Of a DNA stretch of 64,000 bases, positions 23,764 through 34,947 are shown piece by piece. A program made the translations under genes and the position numbers. How positions within the stretch are numbered: the stretch's first letter is position 1; each line of letters starts with the position of its first letter. This DNA comes from Azolla caroliniana (taxonomy: Eukaryota; Polypodiophyta). The notes below the pieces were generated by a model. The model was given only the letters and a program-made list of their open reading frames with translations, ran no database searches and had not been told where the DNA came from. The stretch spans positions 1,488,001 to 1,552,000 of the forward strand of contig JBHGNT010000014.1 in the NCBI GenBank assembly GCA_043228905.1, in the 5' to 3' direction.

Positions 23764-23780
23764 TTTGGCACGCTTGGTGA
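23764..23780 (+). other. Primer binding site of Gypsy 1
   Basis: TTTGGCACGCTTGGTGA follows the LTR end by two bases. The same string stands in Gypsy 2 (about 4,611-4,628, minus strand). The position and the TTTGGC start are like the TTTGGCGCC primer sites of Athila/Tat elements, but the rest differs and I cannot name the tRNA. Confidence 0.6.
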
Positions 23781-23815
23781 TCTGTGTCTTCTCACAAACG
23801 AACAACGACCAATGG

Positions 23816-25100
23816 ATGTTTAGCCGAAGACATCCCAGAGAACCAACACAACAAGACCGACCAATCACAAGGTCCATCACACACCAGGTAGAGGAACGCG
23901 CACGGCAAAAACCTCGCCTCAATGACCTCAATGATACCTGTCGGGACCACAAAGACAACTTTCCGCTCACCAAATACCCCGGCAACAGGCAGAAAGTTCG
24001 CTCACCACACAAGCACCCTGGTCCTTCCCTGCACGCCATAGCGTCCAACATGGCCTTCTCATATCTCCGCTTCAACGGCGAAACCGACGCCGCAACCCAC
24101 ATTCACATGTTCCTAAATGTCTGGAATGCAAATCACATGGCGCAGAGCCTTCTCGAAGAAGTTGCGCACAAGTCCAAAATGACAGAGTTTGGATTAACTT
24201 TGGATGGGAGAGCGGTGTTTTGGCATTCGTAGATGGATCTGCCAGCAATCAAGACCTTCGACCATCTGCAGTCGGCCTTTTTGTGTTTCTTTCATCGGAA
24301 GGTGCCGCAACGCGAAATCCTCAGGCAATTTTATACAATTAAACAGTTGTCGGCTGAGACTGTAGCGGATTTCAGTTTACGCTTCCAAAATCTACGATGG
24401 AAATTAGAACAGGGCCCAACGGAGGAGGAGGCTCGGGAGACATTCCTAGCAGCTCTACGACAACCGATACAAACGACGCTCAACAACAATAGCGTGAAAG
24501 GAGAAACGACCGACATGGTCATAGAACTAGCACTACAGCTCGAGTTGGATGACGAAGAAGAAAGGTTTTCCATGTCCTCATTACGGCAAGCGTTACCTCA
24601 GGACAAGGAATGACACTTCCGTCAAGCAATCTAGTGCACGATTTGCTTGAATTCTGGGCATTCCACAGTCGAATGCAACATGCGAATCCATTGCCCAATC
24701 TATAACTCAAAAGCACACACGGTGGAGCAGTGTGAGTACAATATGTTGAATAGTGCCACACCCACAATACGAAGCGTGGAAACACAGCGCCCCCCTCGCC
24801 GTAATGAGCAAAGGTGGCAAGAAGAACAACCCTAGTATATGGATCGGAACCCACGCGATGACCGGCACTACCGGAATCGCCAGAATAACAATGTTTCTGA
24901 GGAAGACGAGCCGGAGGATGAAGACTACCGGGGCAACCACAGAAATACTAAAGGGGGCCGACGCTACGAGAATTACCGTCCGAACGGGGTGGCTTCAATG
25001 GACCTTGAGGAAAACATCGCCAGTAACGGGACCAACGTCAGTACGATGAAAATTCGGACGATGACCGGCACCAAGAACCACGTCGGGACCAACAACAACC
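23816..25100 (+). pseudogene. Gypsy 1 gag
   Basis: Gag of a Ty3/gypsy element, the particle protein that packages the RNA. The first Met that suits the frame is at 23,816. The capsid-like region (FSYLRFNGETDAATHI near 24,056 and FSLRFQNLRWKLEQGP near 24,375) follows the usual plant retrotransposon gag pattern. A zinc knuckle CX2CX4HX4C (CTICLNSGHSTVEC) is near 24,633-24,674. The same frame carries in-frame stops at 24,230, 24,611 and near 24,833. The frame then shifts near 25,100 into the protease ORF. The acidic/Arg-rich tail is typical. Confidence 0.85.
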
Positions 25101-25107
25101 ATCGTGT

Positions 25108-26289
25108 ATGCTCCGAAGAACGAACCAGGACCGGGAGGAGCAAGTCACACCTGGGGATCGACACACACCACCAGTTGCCGAGAAAGGCGAATCTAGCGTC
25201 CATTGTTTTGTTTGCCGACAACCCGGACATTATGCCACGCAATGCCCATTACGCAAGGGCAAGGGGCCCGTTGTCAATATGATTACGGCGGAAGTGCAGC
25301 AAGTCACGACACGACAACAAACAAAAAATGTTGATTGGGCCGCGCAAGATGAGATACGCCAGACGGCCCAAGCATGGGTTGAAAAAGCAAATGCGGCAAA
25401 TACGGAACGCATGCGGAAGGAGTCTACAAACACGGTGGAGCCATCAGAGGAAGATGTAATATCTCCAGATCCCATATGGCAAGCATTGACAGGTTGTGAG
25501 ATAACGCTAACCATGGAGAAGCTACTTCAACTAGTCCCACGGTTCCGCCAAGCCGTGGAGGATCGTATAACGGGCAGACCTAGGGTAAGCGTCTCCGCAA
25601 ATTTTACGGACATCAGCGTTGGACCAATAGTGGTAGATCACCACAATCCGGCTATTAAGTTGATACTACAAGGTCAGGAAATCCCAGGATGCGTAATCAA
25701 CGGCGGCTCTGGCGTCAATGTAATTAGCGCGAAGACATGCGAACAATTGGGAATTTCAGAATGGGAAGCTTGCCCGTTTTGGCTTCGCATGGCGAATACC
25801 CGCTCAGTACAGCCATTGGGTTTAATATGCAAGATAGGCATTATCGTGGGAGGAAATCGCTTCGACATCTCGGCGGTAGTCCTCGCCCTCGACGCCCCAG
25901 GAGCATATCCTATGCTGATAGGCAAACCCTGGCTTTGTTCAGCGAATATCAAGCAGAGCTGGCAACATAAGTGCATCAGCTTTCGACGCGGACGCACCAA
26001 GGTTCGCGTACCAACAGAGGAAATGGTGGCACAACCCAAGGGCATAACACCGTTATATGCAGAGGATATAAATATGTTGGTTGGGGTGGATGATACAGAA
26101 TTAGAAGTATACCTAGACGAGCACCCACGAATCATTCTGCTATTCGAAATCGACGTCATCGAAACCGCGACAGAGTATGCCACACCCGCTACGCTCCACG
26201 ACGAGGCTTACAAACCAAACCTGGAGTCAATATTAGAAGTAAGCAAAGCACGGGCAGCGTTCGAGAGGGAAATGGAAATTTCACGATGA
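25108..26289 (+). pseudogene. Gypsy 1 second zinc knuckle and aspartic protease
   Basis: An open frame of 393 residues. A second zinc knuckle, CFVCRQPGHYATQC, is at residues 33-46. The retroviral-type protease starts at about residue 165. The active-site motif reads INGGSGVNVIS at residues 197-207, where members of this family usually have Asp-Gly-Gly-Ser-Gly. The catalytic Asp is therefore Asn (codon 25,699-25,701), a single-base change that should abolish cleavage. The later protease part (FDISAVVLALDAPGAYPMLI) is intact. The frame goes on through a stop at 26,287 towards RT. Confidence 0.85.
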
Positions 26290-29153
26290 GTCACTACCTC
26301 AGCCCTAGAAGAAGTAAACGTGGGTACAACATCAGAACCCTGATTCCTCTCCATCGCAAAAGAATTACTGCCGGATCAGAGAGACACAATGATAGCACTA
26401 CTCAGGAAGTATAAATATGTGTTCGCCTAGTCCCACGAGGACATGAAAGGGTTAGATCTGAAGTTCTATCAACATAAGATCAATTTAGCAACCGATGCGA
26501 AACCGGTCCAACAGCGTCAATACCGCATGAACCCAAACTACGCGGCTCGCGTAAAAGAAGAAATTGACAAACTCGTCAAGCCCGGATTCATACGACCAGT
26601 CAAACAAGCTACATGGTTAAGCCCGATAGTAGTTGTACCAAAGAAAAATGGCAAAATACATGTATGCATGGACTACCGGAAATTGAACGTCGTAACCATT
26701 ACCGGCGCATTCCCTTTACCGTTCACCACAACCTATTGGACACCATCGCAGGGCATGACATGTACAACTTTTCATATGGCTTCAGTGGGTACAATCAAGT
26801 ACGCATGCACCCCGACGACCAAGAGAAGACGACGTTTGTGACGGACTGGAGAGTCTATGTTGCAGTTCGGGCTAAAGACGGCGCCGGCTACATTTCAATG
26901 GACAATCACGGAGATTTTTGGGGAATATATTTCGGTCTTCATGCAAGTTTTTTTAGACGATTTTGCGGCATATGGGACAACAACCGACCATTTTACGCAT
27001 CTGCAACTTTGCCTGGAGCATTGCCGAACCGCGCGCTTAAGCTTGAATCCCGCCAAATGCGCCTTCGGCGTTACCAGCGGGGCCCTCCTCGGCCACATAG
27101 TTAGTGAGGAAGGGATAGCGGTCGATCCAAACAAAATCTCCACGATTACCCACGCGAAAACACTAACAAACGCGAAAGCACTCAACCGGTTCTTGGGCCA
27201 AATATGATGGCACATTCGAATGATACGCTATTTGGCGGACTTCGCCACGCCATTACATGTCGTCGTTCATCGGACTCCTTTCAAATGGACAACAACGGAA
27301 GAGAAGGCGTATGATGTGCTAAAGGTAATGCTCACGCACGCACCCATCGTACAACCACCAGTTTGGGCGAAGCCATTCCACGTGTTCGTAGATGCCTCGG
27401 ACATAGCAATAGGTAGTGCGCTAATGCAGCTCACGAAGCCGAATTGGTACTGGCCATTGTACTACACTAGTCGGAAACTATCAATGGTTGAGCGTAACTA
27501 TTCCACAACGGAACGTGAGGCATTGGGTATGATATACAGTATCAATAAGTTCCAACATTATCTGCTAGGGCGGAAATTCACGTTTCACGTGGATCATTCG
27601 GCCTTGCTATATTTGGTAGGGAAACAAGCACTGACAGGGAAATTGGCTAGATGGATGTTGTTGCTTCAAGAATTCGACTTTGTAATTCAACACCGACCGG
27701 GTACGCAGCACGTGGTGGCAGATTTCTTGAGCAAACTAGATAATGGAGAAACGGCGCAAAAGGATGACGACGACTTTTCGGATGCAGACATTCTGCGTGT
27801 AGCAACTCTAGCAAAACGAACAGAAAAGACTTTTCCGGATCGGTGGCTGATGGAAATGACCTACTTCTTGACCACGGGGTTACCGCCACCCCAATTACGG
27901 ACAGACAAGAAAAAACGGTTGGTCGTACGAAGTCGAAATTTCTGTTTAGTAGAAGATATCCTATACCACAAAGGCAGTGACGGCATCTGGAGGCGGGGAA
28001 TACGGCAAGATGAGAAGGCCACGGTTCTACGCGAAGCCCACTGTGGTAAGACGGGAGGACATTACACGGGCGATGTTACGGCCCGGAAAATCTAGCAAGC
28101 GTGACTTTGGTGGCTGACTACGCAAAAGGATGCGTATGACTATTGCCGACAGTGCGATTTATGTCAACGACTGGGCCAGGCCACGGAAGCCGCGAGAATG
28201 CCACACCAACTAGTGTTGCCACTGGATCCTTTCCAAAAGTGGGGGATAGATTTGGTGGGACCTTTTACCTCGGCGGCCGCTCGAATAGGCAATAACTATA
28301 TCCTGGTGGCCACGGATTACTGTACCAAGTGGGTAGAAGCGAAACCACACGCGAGAATACCACGGCAGTCACGGCAAAATTCCTTTACGAACACATCTGG
28401 TGTCGTTTCGGCTGTCCTATCGAGCTCATTAGTGACCAAGGGAGTCACTTTCTAAATATGGTCATCAACGAACTGACCCAACATTATGATGTGGTTCACA
28501 AAAAAAGTACGTCGTATTACCCACAGGCAAATGGCTTGGCAGAATCCACGAACAAAACCCTACAAACTATCCTCAAAAAGATAGTCAATGAGAACAAAAC
28601 GGATTGGGATACCAAATTGCACAACGTGTTATGGGCATACCGTACCAGCTATAAGACTAGCATACAATCAACGCCTTTCAGGCTAGCATTTGGGCTGGAG
28701 GTCGTGATGCCAGTCAAATTCCAGGTACCCAGTCTGCGAATTCAAGTACAAGCCCGGCTACTAGAGGGCAAATCTGAGCAAATACGGCTACAAAAACTAT
28801 TGGAGCTAGGCGAAACACGGTTACGCAATATGGCCATATTGGAGCAAGAACAGCGGCGGCGCAAAGCATTCGTGGACCGACACCGGCATACGGCGGAAAA
28901 AGATTTTACGGTTGGGAAAACGGTTTTAGTTTGCGAAACACGCATGGGGCATATGCCAGGAAAATTACGATTCCGCTGGACAGGCCCGTACTGGATAGTG
29001 GGAGCAGAACAGGGTACGTTTCAACTTGGCACGTTGGCCAGGGAAGTGTTACAACAAAAAGTGAATGGGTTTCGCCTTAAACCTTATCTGGGACCTACGC
29101 CACCTAACCCGTTTCCCGCCGGACAGGACAAAGCCGGGAAATCCGCGAAGTAA
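26290..29153 (+). pseudogene. Gypsy 1 reverse transcriptase, RNase H and integrase
   Basis: RT spans about 26,443-27,210: WLSPIVVVPKKNGK, a frameshift near 26,720, GYNQVRMHPDDQEKT, then FGLKTAPATF and the catalytic FLDDF (near 26,950). RNase H spans about 27,220-27,750, with FHVFVDASD, ERNYSTTEREALG and FTFHVDHSALLYL. Integrase follows from about 28,030. The zinc-binding HHCC part contains [13 protein letters not shown] and has stops near 28,093 and 28,102. The catalytic core has [17 protein letters not shown] and NGLAESTNKT for the D, D and E residues. The end has RFRWTGPYWIV (GPY/F module) and no chromodomain. Four or so stops and frameshifts inactivate it. Confidence 0.9.
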
Positions 29154-29535
29154 GTATGGGGCTCCATTTGTACTATAGTGTAAAAAGAATATTGTATGTA
29201 ACCGTTACGTAAAAAAAAAAAAAGAAAGAAGATAGCGACGCTATTAAAAGGACTTAAGGCATGCACAAACTTCTAGATCAAGAACACGCGGCACCACGAT
29301 GGCTCACCGACCAATGAACCCTAGGCCACAAAAAGAAGGAAATAGAAGGTTTTCTGCATAGTACAAAAACCAACCTTCTAACTGTCATCGCTCTCATCAC
29401 TCCCCTCCCTCACCCTCTTCTCCATCCTATCACAGAGCTCAAGTTCGCCATAGCCAGCAGTCCTCACCCATCAGCCACGAGCCTAACCACCCGACTATGC
29501 CAATACCTATTTCTACCGCCTTGTTTTGATGGCTC
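29154..29535 (+). other. Spacer between pol and the 3' ORF of Gypsy 1
   Basis: No ORF. It holds a run of 13 A (29,211-29,223), a C/T-rich stretch (about 29,400-29,435) and a CACAG that could act as a splice acceptor just before the 3' ORF. A spliced message for the downstream ORF, as suggested for env-like ORFs of other plant Gypsy elements, would fit, but nothing here proves it. Confidence 0.4.
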
Positions 29536-29961
29536 GTGGAGAAACGCTTGGATGGATACATCAGAGTCGCCGAGGCACCTCCCCACCCTGACGCACTGGA
29601 CATCGCTAGGAACCTCAATATCGACACAATCACCAACACCTCCATCCGGAAAAAGCTTGACCTGTCATCACTAGGAGAAAGGCATTTCGAAATCCCTCCT
29701 GCGGAAACTTTGCAAAGATATTTCGGGCCATACTCGGCGTCCACCAAGGCATACAGAACGAAGGAAATCCCCGACCCCTTTTTCCACGAAATAGCCAAGT
29801 TCCTGTTGGAGGTCGGATGCGTACATGTAAACGCATATGGGATGCCCAAGCAGAAGGCAGGTATCATCATTGATACCTTTGAAGGGCGCACGGTCGATTG
29901 GGGGGTCATTACGGGACCAACGTTATGGGAAGGCTTGCGTATCAAGGAGGCAAAAGGCTAA
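29536..29961 (+). pseudogene. Gypsy 1 extra 3' ORF, N-terminal globular part
   Basis: An open frame of 141 residues that I do not recognise. It begins MEKRLDGYIRVAEAPPHPDA, has LSSLGERHFEIPP in the middle, and ends near GVITGPTLWEGLRIKEAKG. Composition is that of a folded soluble domain, with no signal peptide and no hydrophobic membrane segment, which argues against a typical env glycoprotein. It lies between integrase and the 3' LTR, where Tat/Athila elements carry additional ORFs. The region 29,962-30,640 continues with broken frames of similar charge. Confidence 0.55.
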
Positions 29962-30646
29962 GGCCTATCATACAACAGTATCTGACGATACTATTCCCAC
30001 CCTGAGGACTGTCGTCACCGCAGCCCAGCAAACCCACGCCGCCGCCACGATCCGTGAAGCAAAGGTTAGCGGAGTTGGCCACCACAGAGTGGGAAGATGA
30101 ACCCCAATCAGCCCAGATAAACACGCGAACAACGCAGGAAGAACGGGCAGAGCGCAGCGAGGAAGCTGCGTAGGAGCCAGAAGCCGAGCCAATTCAAGGA
30201 AGCCCGAGGCCGAAATGGCGGAGGCTGGACAGGAAAGATGGGCGCAGGTTAGTTAAAGACATACTCACGGCCACAAAGACGACAATTGTGGTCGACAACT
30301 CTATAGCTACGGAGCCCAACACCACCTTCGAAGTAATACGGGAACCACGGCCAATCATTACAGCCCAGTCACAACGGGGGAAAGGCGTATTTACGGCGGA
30401 AAGCGAGGTCCTGGCATATCTAGACATTCCGGACACAGCCCATGAGCTCGGCGCACTATTATAAATCGGAACCACTTTTGAACTCATGGAATTTTCGGCA
30501 ACACAACAAATAAACGTCTCACAACGTATGGTCGAGGAGCACGTGGAGCGCCAAATGATTGAGCGTGCGCTAACACAAACGCGGAAAGCGATGATGAGGA
30601 GCAGTTAGCCAGATTTGGTAGACAATGGAACGCCGGTATACGCCGA

Positions 30647-32163
30647 ATGGGGATGGAACTACCCCCATTAAACGCGGCCCTTGTCGAAGTTCATAGGGAA
30701 CTGACGAAGGTTAGTATGGGTGCCAAGGATATGGCGTTTAAAAATAAAAATGTCTGGAAGACTGTTAAACTGACCCAAGCCGAGCTACAAAAGGCCAACA
30801 CACGCATCGTGGAGTTGGAACGTAACGCGACTACGGCACAACAGGCAGCTCAACCAACAGCCAACGTTGTCGAGGCCCTGAGAGAAGAAATTGAAGCCCA
30901 GACCGCCATCGCCTCGAAAGCAAAACGGGTCATGCAACTAGCAGAATCGGAGATTGACCGTCTCCGCTCCAAACTTCACCAATCCTCGGACTGAGAAAAG
31001 GACATCCGGGCCAACGGCCAAAAGGCAATGAAGACCTTTGAAGAGAAACTCGTAGCAGAGGCAGCACAGCACACCCGCACGAAAGAAGAAAATGCCAAAC
31101 TACGGGAGGAAGAGGAAAAATCGGAAGCGGCAATTACGGGACTCCAGGCGTATTAGACAAGAAGAAAGCATGGTTTGACGAGCAGCTGGTAGGGGAACAA
31201 GAGAGGAGGCATCAGCTCGAAATCCGCCTGAACAATGAAATGGGAAAGCTAGAAGAATTACATTCAAAGGAATCTCAGCTATGGGCAGGAATGCGGAGCA
31301 CTTATGAGGAAGCGGTGGTGGTTAGTAAACACGAAATCGAAAACCTCAAGAAAACCATAGAAGAAGCACGCAACCGTTGCCAAGCAATAACCAACAACGT
31401 GCGCATACTTCTTCAAACAAATTGGGAGAGGTTTACGGCGCAATTAAAAGCGGCGCTAGACAAAGGCTGGATGGCGTGGGCCGCACAAGCGGCAGAATTG
31501 CATAAATACCAGGCGGTCTGGGAGAACCAAAGGAAAGACGGTCGAGGGTTCTACAAGCTCAATGAGGAAAGCATTGCGGTAGTACGCGAGGACCTAGCGC
31601 AGGACTATCGCACGCTAGCGAACCAACACTCCGAGGAACTCGCGTAGCTACTACACGATTTTGGCGAAAGTCAGGAGGACCTGTTTCACCAGATCATGCA
31701 AACCAGCAGCACGCGAACAAACGAGGAATCCATCGTGATACCAATTCCGGATATTGCCGAACAAGAGGAACCTCAGCCTATGTCACCGGAAACAACCGCT
31801 ATGGTGGACAACACGGAACGGCAAGCGGAGCCCCCCGCTATACTAGAAAGCGAAACCGCCGACCAAGAGGAACCTGAGCCCCATTCACCGGAGCGTATGA
31901 CTACGACGGACACCACGGAGGAGGTTACGGACGAGACGAAACCTCGACCTACCACGAGCCCACCGGCAGCTGAACCAACCGCAATAGCACAAGACGAGCC
32001 AGCAGAACCCGGACCACCCACACAAGAAGCCAACGACACCATGGGAAGCCCTATTGAGCAAGTAGTGGAACCACGCAACGACGCGCCTGTGGACACTATG
32101 CCATCCCCGGACCCGGACACCAGAGCAGAACCAAACATCAGGGCCATTTTGGAGGAAGATTAA
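30647..32163 (+). pseudogene. Gypsy 1 extra 3' ORF, coiled-coil and acidic Pro-rich tail
   Basis: Three open pieces read as one protein broken by two stops (30,992 and 31,645) and a frameshift near 31,150. The first two pieces (30,647-31,155 and 31,160-31,647) are rich in Glu, Lys, Ala, Gln and Arg with heptad-like Leu spacing (for example KLTQAELQKANTRIVELE), the signature of a long coiled coil. The last 155 residues (31,696-32,163) are disordered and rich in Glu, Pro and Thr, with two repeats of the type QEEPxPxSPE. No membrane segment is visible. I know of no clear homologue and assign no function. A structural or particle-associated role is a guess. Confidence 0.6.
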
Positions 32164-32210
32164 AGGGGTGGGTCCGACGTGCCATGGCATTGTCCCACAT
32201 GCGTGCCAGG

Positions 32211-32691
32211 TGTTGTCCGCCAGAATAGTAACCGACAGACAGGAGCGTAGAAATATAGAATATAGTAAAAACGTAACTCATGTAAACGGTTAACGCGTGA
32301 AGCGTGAACGGCTAAAAGAGCATGTGTATATAAAGGGCAGAAATCCTCTGATAGAGGGAGTGTCTAAAATTTGGTGCATAGAGCGTATCTTAATAGAGTT
32401 TTATCTTCCCTGATATCCTGTGCATATCTGTGGTTAATCTATTGTGTGTTTGTGATTCTTGGTGGTGTATTGTAATCGTTGTAATCGTAAGAAGCGTAGG
32501 CGTGAGTGCGAGTGTTGTGACTAGTGCACTGTCTAGGGAGTTCGGTTGTAGCCGTCTCCCTTATACGCTACTAGGATACAGAGAGTTATCCCATTACGTA
32601 TTACGGTACGACGGTACCATTCGTGGCAACGTAGTCACCTTGAGGTCTAGGTCGAAGGACTGACTGAAGACCGTGTTCCTAATCGGTAACA
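32211..32691 (+). repeat. 3' LTR of Gypsy 1
   Basis: 481 bp, about 95 percent identical by eye to 23,281-23,761. It is followed by the AGCGG target duplication. Confidence 0.93.
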
Positions 32692-32696
32692 AGCGG

Positions 32697-33229
32697 GCCG
32701 ACACGGGGTGTTCCTCATATGCGGAGGACACCAGGTACATGGGTAAAGCGGCGATGCACGAATCTGGCCAGACGAGAGCCGACAGAATGTGCACGGAGGA
32801 AAACCGGAATTTGGCATGGGCGGTGTCTAGCGGTGTTGAGGTGGAGTCAAGGGTTATGCGGCACACGGAGGTGCCGGGACGAGAATACGGGCACGAAGAC
32901 GGATTGCTCGGGTGAGTAGCCTCGAAGAACATCGACGTCCCAAGAAGGATCCTTCACACCAGTTCTGAAGACCTCGGCAGTTCGGCCGACAGGAAACGTG
33001 AGACCGAGGGAGATGGACTGTGGCGGCAAGGGGACAAGGGCAATAGCGAACAACGGCACTGAACAAGTAACCAAGGCATTGCGACGATCGGCGAAGGCCA
33101 AGCGGGCCACTACGGGGTGTTCCTCGGACGCAGAGGACACTTGTATTCAGGGAAGTGAGGAGCGTGCGTACGGTCAATCAAGGGCCACGAGATGACCACG
33201 CGTATGAGACAAGATCTCCGCAAACGACC
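32697..33229. other. GC-rich non-coding interior (right part) after Gypsy 1
   Basis: It continues the sequence of 22,199-23,280 across the Gypsy 1 insertion, including another GGATCCTTCACACC motif at about 32,947. Two short strings recur here: GCGGGCCGACACGGGGTGTT (32,693) and a close match GCGGGCCACTACGGGGTGTT (33,102), spaced about 409 bp. That supports a repeat unit near 410 bp. No gene is seen. Confidence 0.5.
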
Positions 33230-34605
33230 TGTTGACAGATCAATCGAACCTACGGAGAGGCGAGCGCGAGGATGGAACTAGAGCCGATGGTTTAGATCGG
33301 CAGCGGCCAACACGGTAGTCGGGATCTCTCACCCTTCTTCGGATTTGGCACGTACTAGTGGACGTGCGGTTTGGTGGGGGCGGATGTCGTGAAGTTCCCG
33401 GCCTTAGCAAGAAAACCGGGAATAATGGGAACATCAGCGGGGTGCGGCGTGGGCACCCACCCTTGTGTATACATGCAAATAATAGGGGGATCCATAACAT
33501 GAGTTAATTCGGGATAGAGGATCCCATGTATAGCGGGATTTATCCCACATTGTTATGCATCCCTCTCCTTGTTCTATAAAAGGAAGGGAGCATCCCTTGT
33601 AAAATGGTTCCTCATTTTTGAGGTTCCATAGGTTCCCATTTCTTGTATTTGGGTTCCATTTTTGTTTTCTTTATAATAGAGTTTGTTTCCATTTTGTTTA
33701 TCTAGGGTTCATTCTCTATACTTTCATGTAGAAAGGCTAGGGTTTTCCTCTTCTCTTCTGCTTTTATCTTCGTTTGTTGGTCTGTCTCTGTTAGGATTTT
33801 GTTGTGTGAGTGCGTAGGCGAGTGTGTTTAGTTGTGGCTGACAGTGGGTGGGTTGTCTTCACTCCTTTCTTTCTCTCTGTGTATGTTGTCTCCCCTTTCT
33901 CCATCATTTTTGCATGTGTCCTAGGTGTTGCCGCGGCGCCAACGTTCGCGACAAGCCATGGGCTCAATGGTCAGGTGTCTTGTTTCCCTCTCTTGCGTGC
34001 AGGACTCCACTTGCGCCAGTGAGCCTGTGTGGTCCCGATAGGTGTCTTGGCGACAGGAGATGGTCGTTCTGGAAGAGTGCCCTGCACGAGGATCCTCATC
34101 GCTTGAACGAGCCCGGGTGCTCCCCGACTGGTCCTGGGATGTAAGCTCCCTCTCCCTCTTCGTGTGGAACCGGCGTCGCCACAAGTGTCGTGTGCATATA
34201 TGTGTGTCTATGTTTCTGGTTAGCATAGGGTTTGGGAGCGGGTGCGTGCATAGTTGCCGGTGTAGAGGTGTTGGTTGTAACCGGGTGTGTATATGTGTGT
34301 GTGCATGTGTGTGGGCGTGGTTAACCGGGCCGTGACCCGTGCCTCTTTTGAGGCCCTTGTACATGTGGGTAGGAGGGTTGCGCGGATACGCGCACGTGCG
34401 CTCTCTTCCTTCAAGAATCCGGGTTACTTCCGGGACGAGTCTGCAACCATCCGGTTCGGTCTTCCCCGAACACCATCCGGAACCGATCCGACCGGCAATG
34501 CGGCAGGCTCCGGAGGATTCGAGTTTCCGAAAACTCCTCCCCTCCTGGTCCATGACCCCGGTGGTCCCACCTGGATCCGACATGCAAGCGCAGGATTCCG
34601 CGACA
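33230..34605 (+). mobile_element. LTR C (same family as LTRs A, B and D)
   Basis: The right end at 34,605 is firm: the family 60-bp 3' end (34,545-34,605, closing CCGCGACA) is followed by CCGTAAGAATATAC, which is continuous, uninterrupted sequence in the related copy at 37,611. LTR C is therefore inserted in a Z-family LTR. The left end, TGTTGACAG at 33,230, is tentative. A TATA box (CTATAAAAGGAAGGGA) is at about 33,574. No matching target duplication was found on the left, so C may be the 3' LTR of a longer element whose 5' LTR would be B. The T-rich leader and the GTGTGTG-rich stretch near 34,200-34,320 hold no gene. Confidence 0.55.
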
Positions 34606-34947
34606 CCGTAAGAATATACGAGGATTCATAAGGGGTGAAACATGATAATGTGGTTGATGTGTATGAGTGTGTGAGGATGAGTATGTGCATTAACACATGC
34701 ACATTTGTGTGCATGTGTACAAAAGTGAGAGAGTGGGTCAGTAATGTAACTCCCTGCTTGTCTCATTCTTTTGTAACGGTTACCTCATGTACTATATAAA
34801 CCCCTAATGGGGCATGTAATGGAGATAGATTTTTCCCTCTCATTTTTTTTGTCATTGTTTCTCTTTCCCTCTCTCTCTCCCCCTCACACGTAACCCCCTT
34901 GGGAGGGGGGTGGAGCCATTGTAGGCTTCAGCCCCCCACCCATAACA
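34606..34947 (+). repeat. Z LTR copy 1 (5' truncated by LTR C)
   Basis: It matches 37,611-37,970 closely. It contains a TATA box (TATATAAA, 34,793), a CT-rich leader, and the end GTAACCCCCTTGGGAGGGG through CCCATAACA. The first part of this LTR is missing because LTR C stands there. Confidence 0.8.

Larger units (their letters stand above)
23281..32691 (+). mobile_element. Gypsy 1: complete Ty3/gypsy element with an extra 3' ORF
   Basis: A full LTR-to-LTR element of 9,411 bp with a perfect 5-bp target duplication, AGCGG (23,276-23,280 and 32,692-32,696). LTRs of 481 bp lie at both ends. The order on the + strand is primer site, gag, protease, RT, RNase H, integrase, then about 3 kb with a coiled-coil ORF before the 3' LTR. 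By eye the LTRs differ at about 24 of 481 sites, mostly transitions. There is no chromodomain after integrase, and extra sequence follows pol, which fits the Tat/Athila side of plant Gypsy elements. A moderate number of stops and shifts make it inactive. It sits in the non-coding interior between LTRs B and C. Confidence 0.95.

Noticed and set aside
29084-29266. Separate gene at the end of Gypsy 1 pol on the minus strand
   Set aside because: Antisense shadow of the integrase C-terminus and the poly-A stretch that follows.
31773-32147. Minus-strand Ser/Gly/Val-rich frame of 124 codons
   Set aside because: Shadow of the acidic Pro/Thr-rich tail of the Gypsy 1 3' ORF on the other strand.
33230-34605. 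LTR C as a solo LTR
   Set aside because: The right flank continues the Z LTR, but the matching left flank of Z is not found before 33,230, so a simple solo-LTR insertion is not supported.
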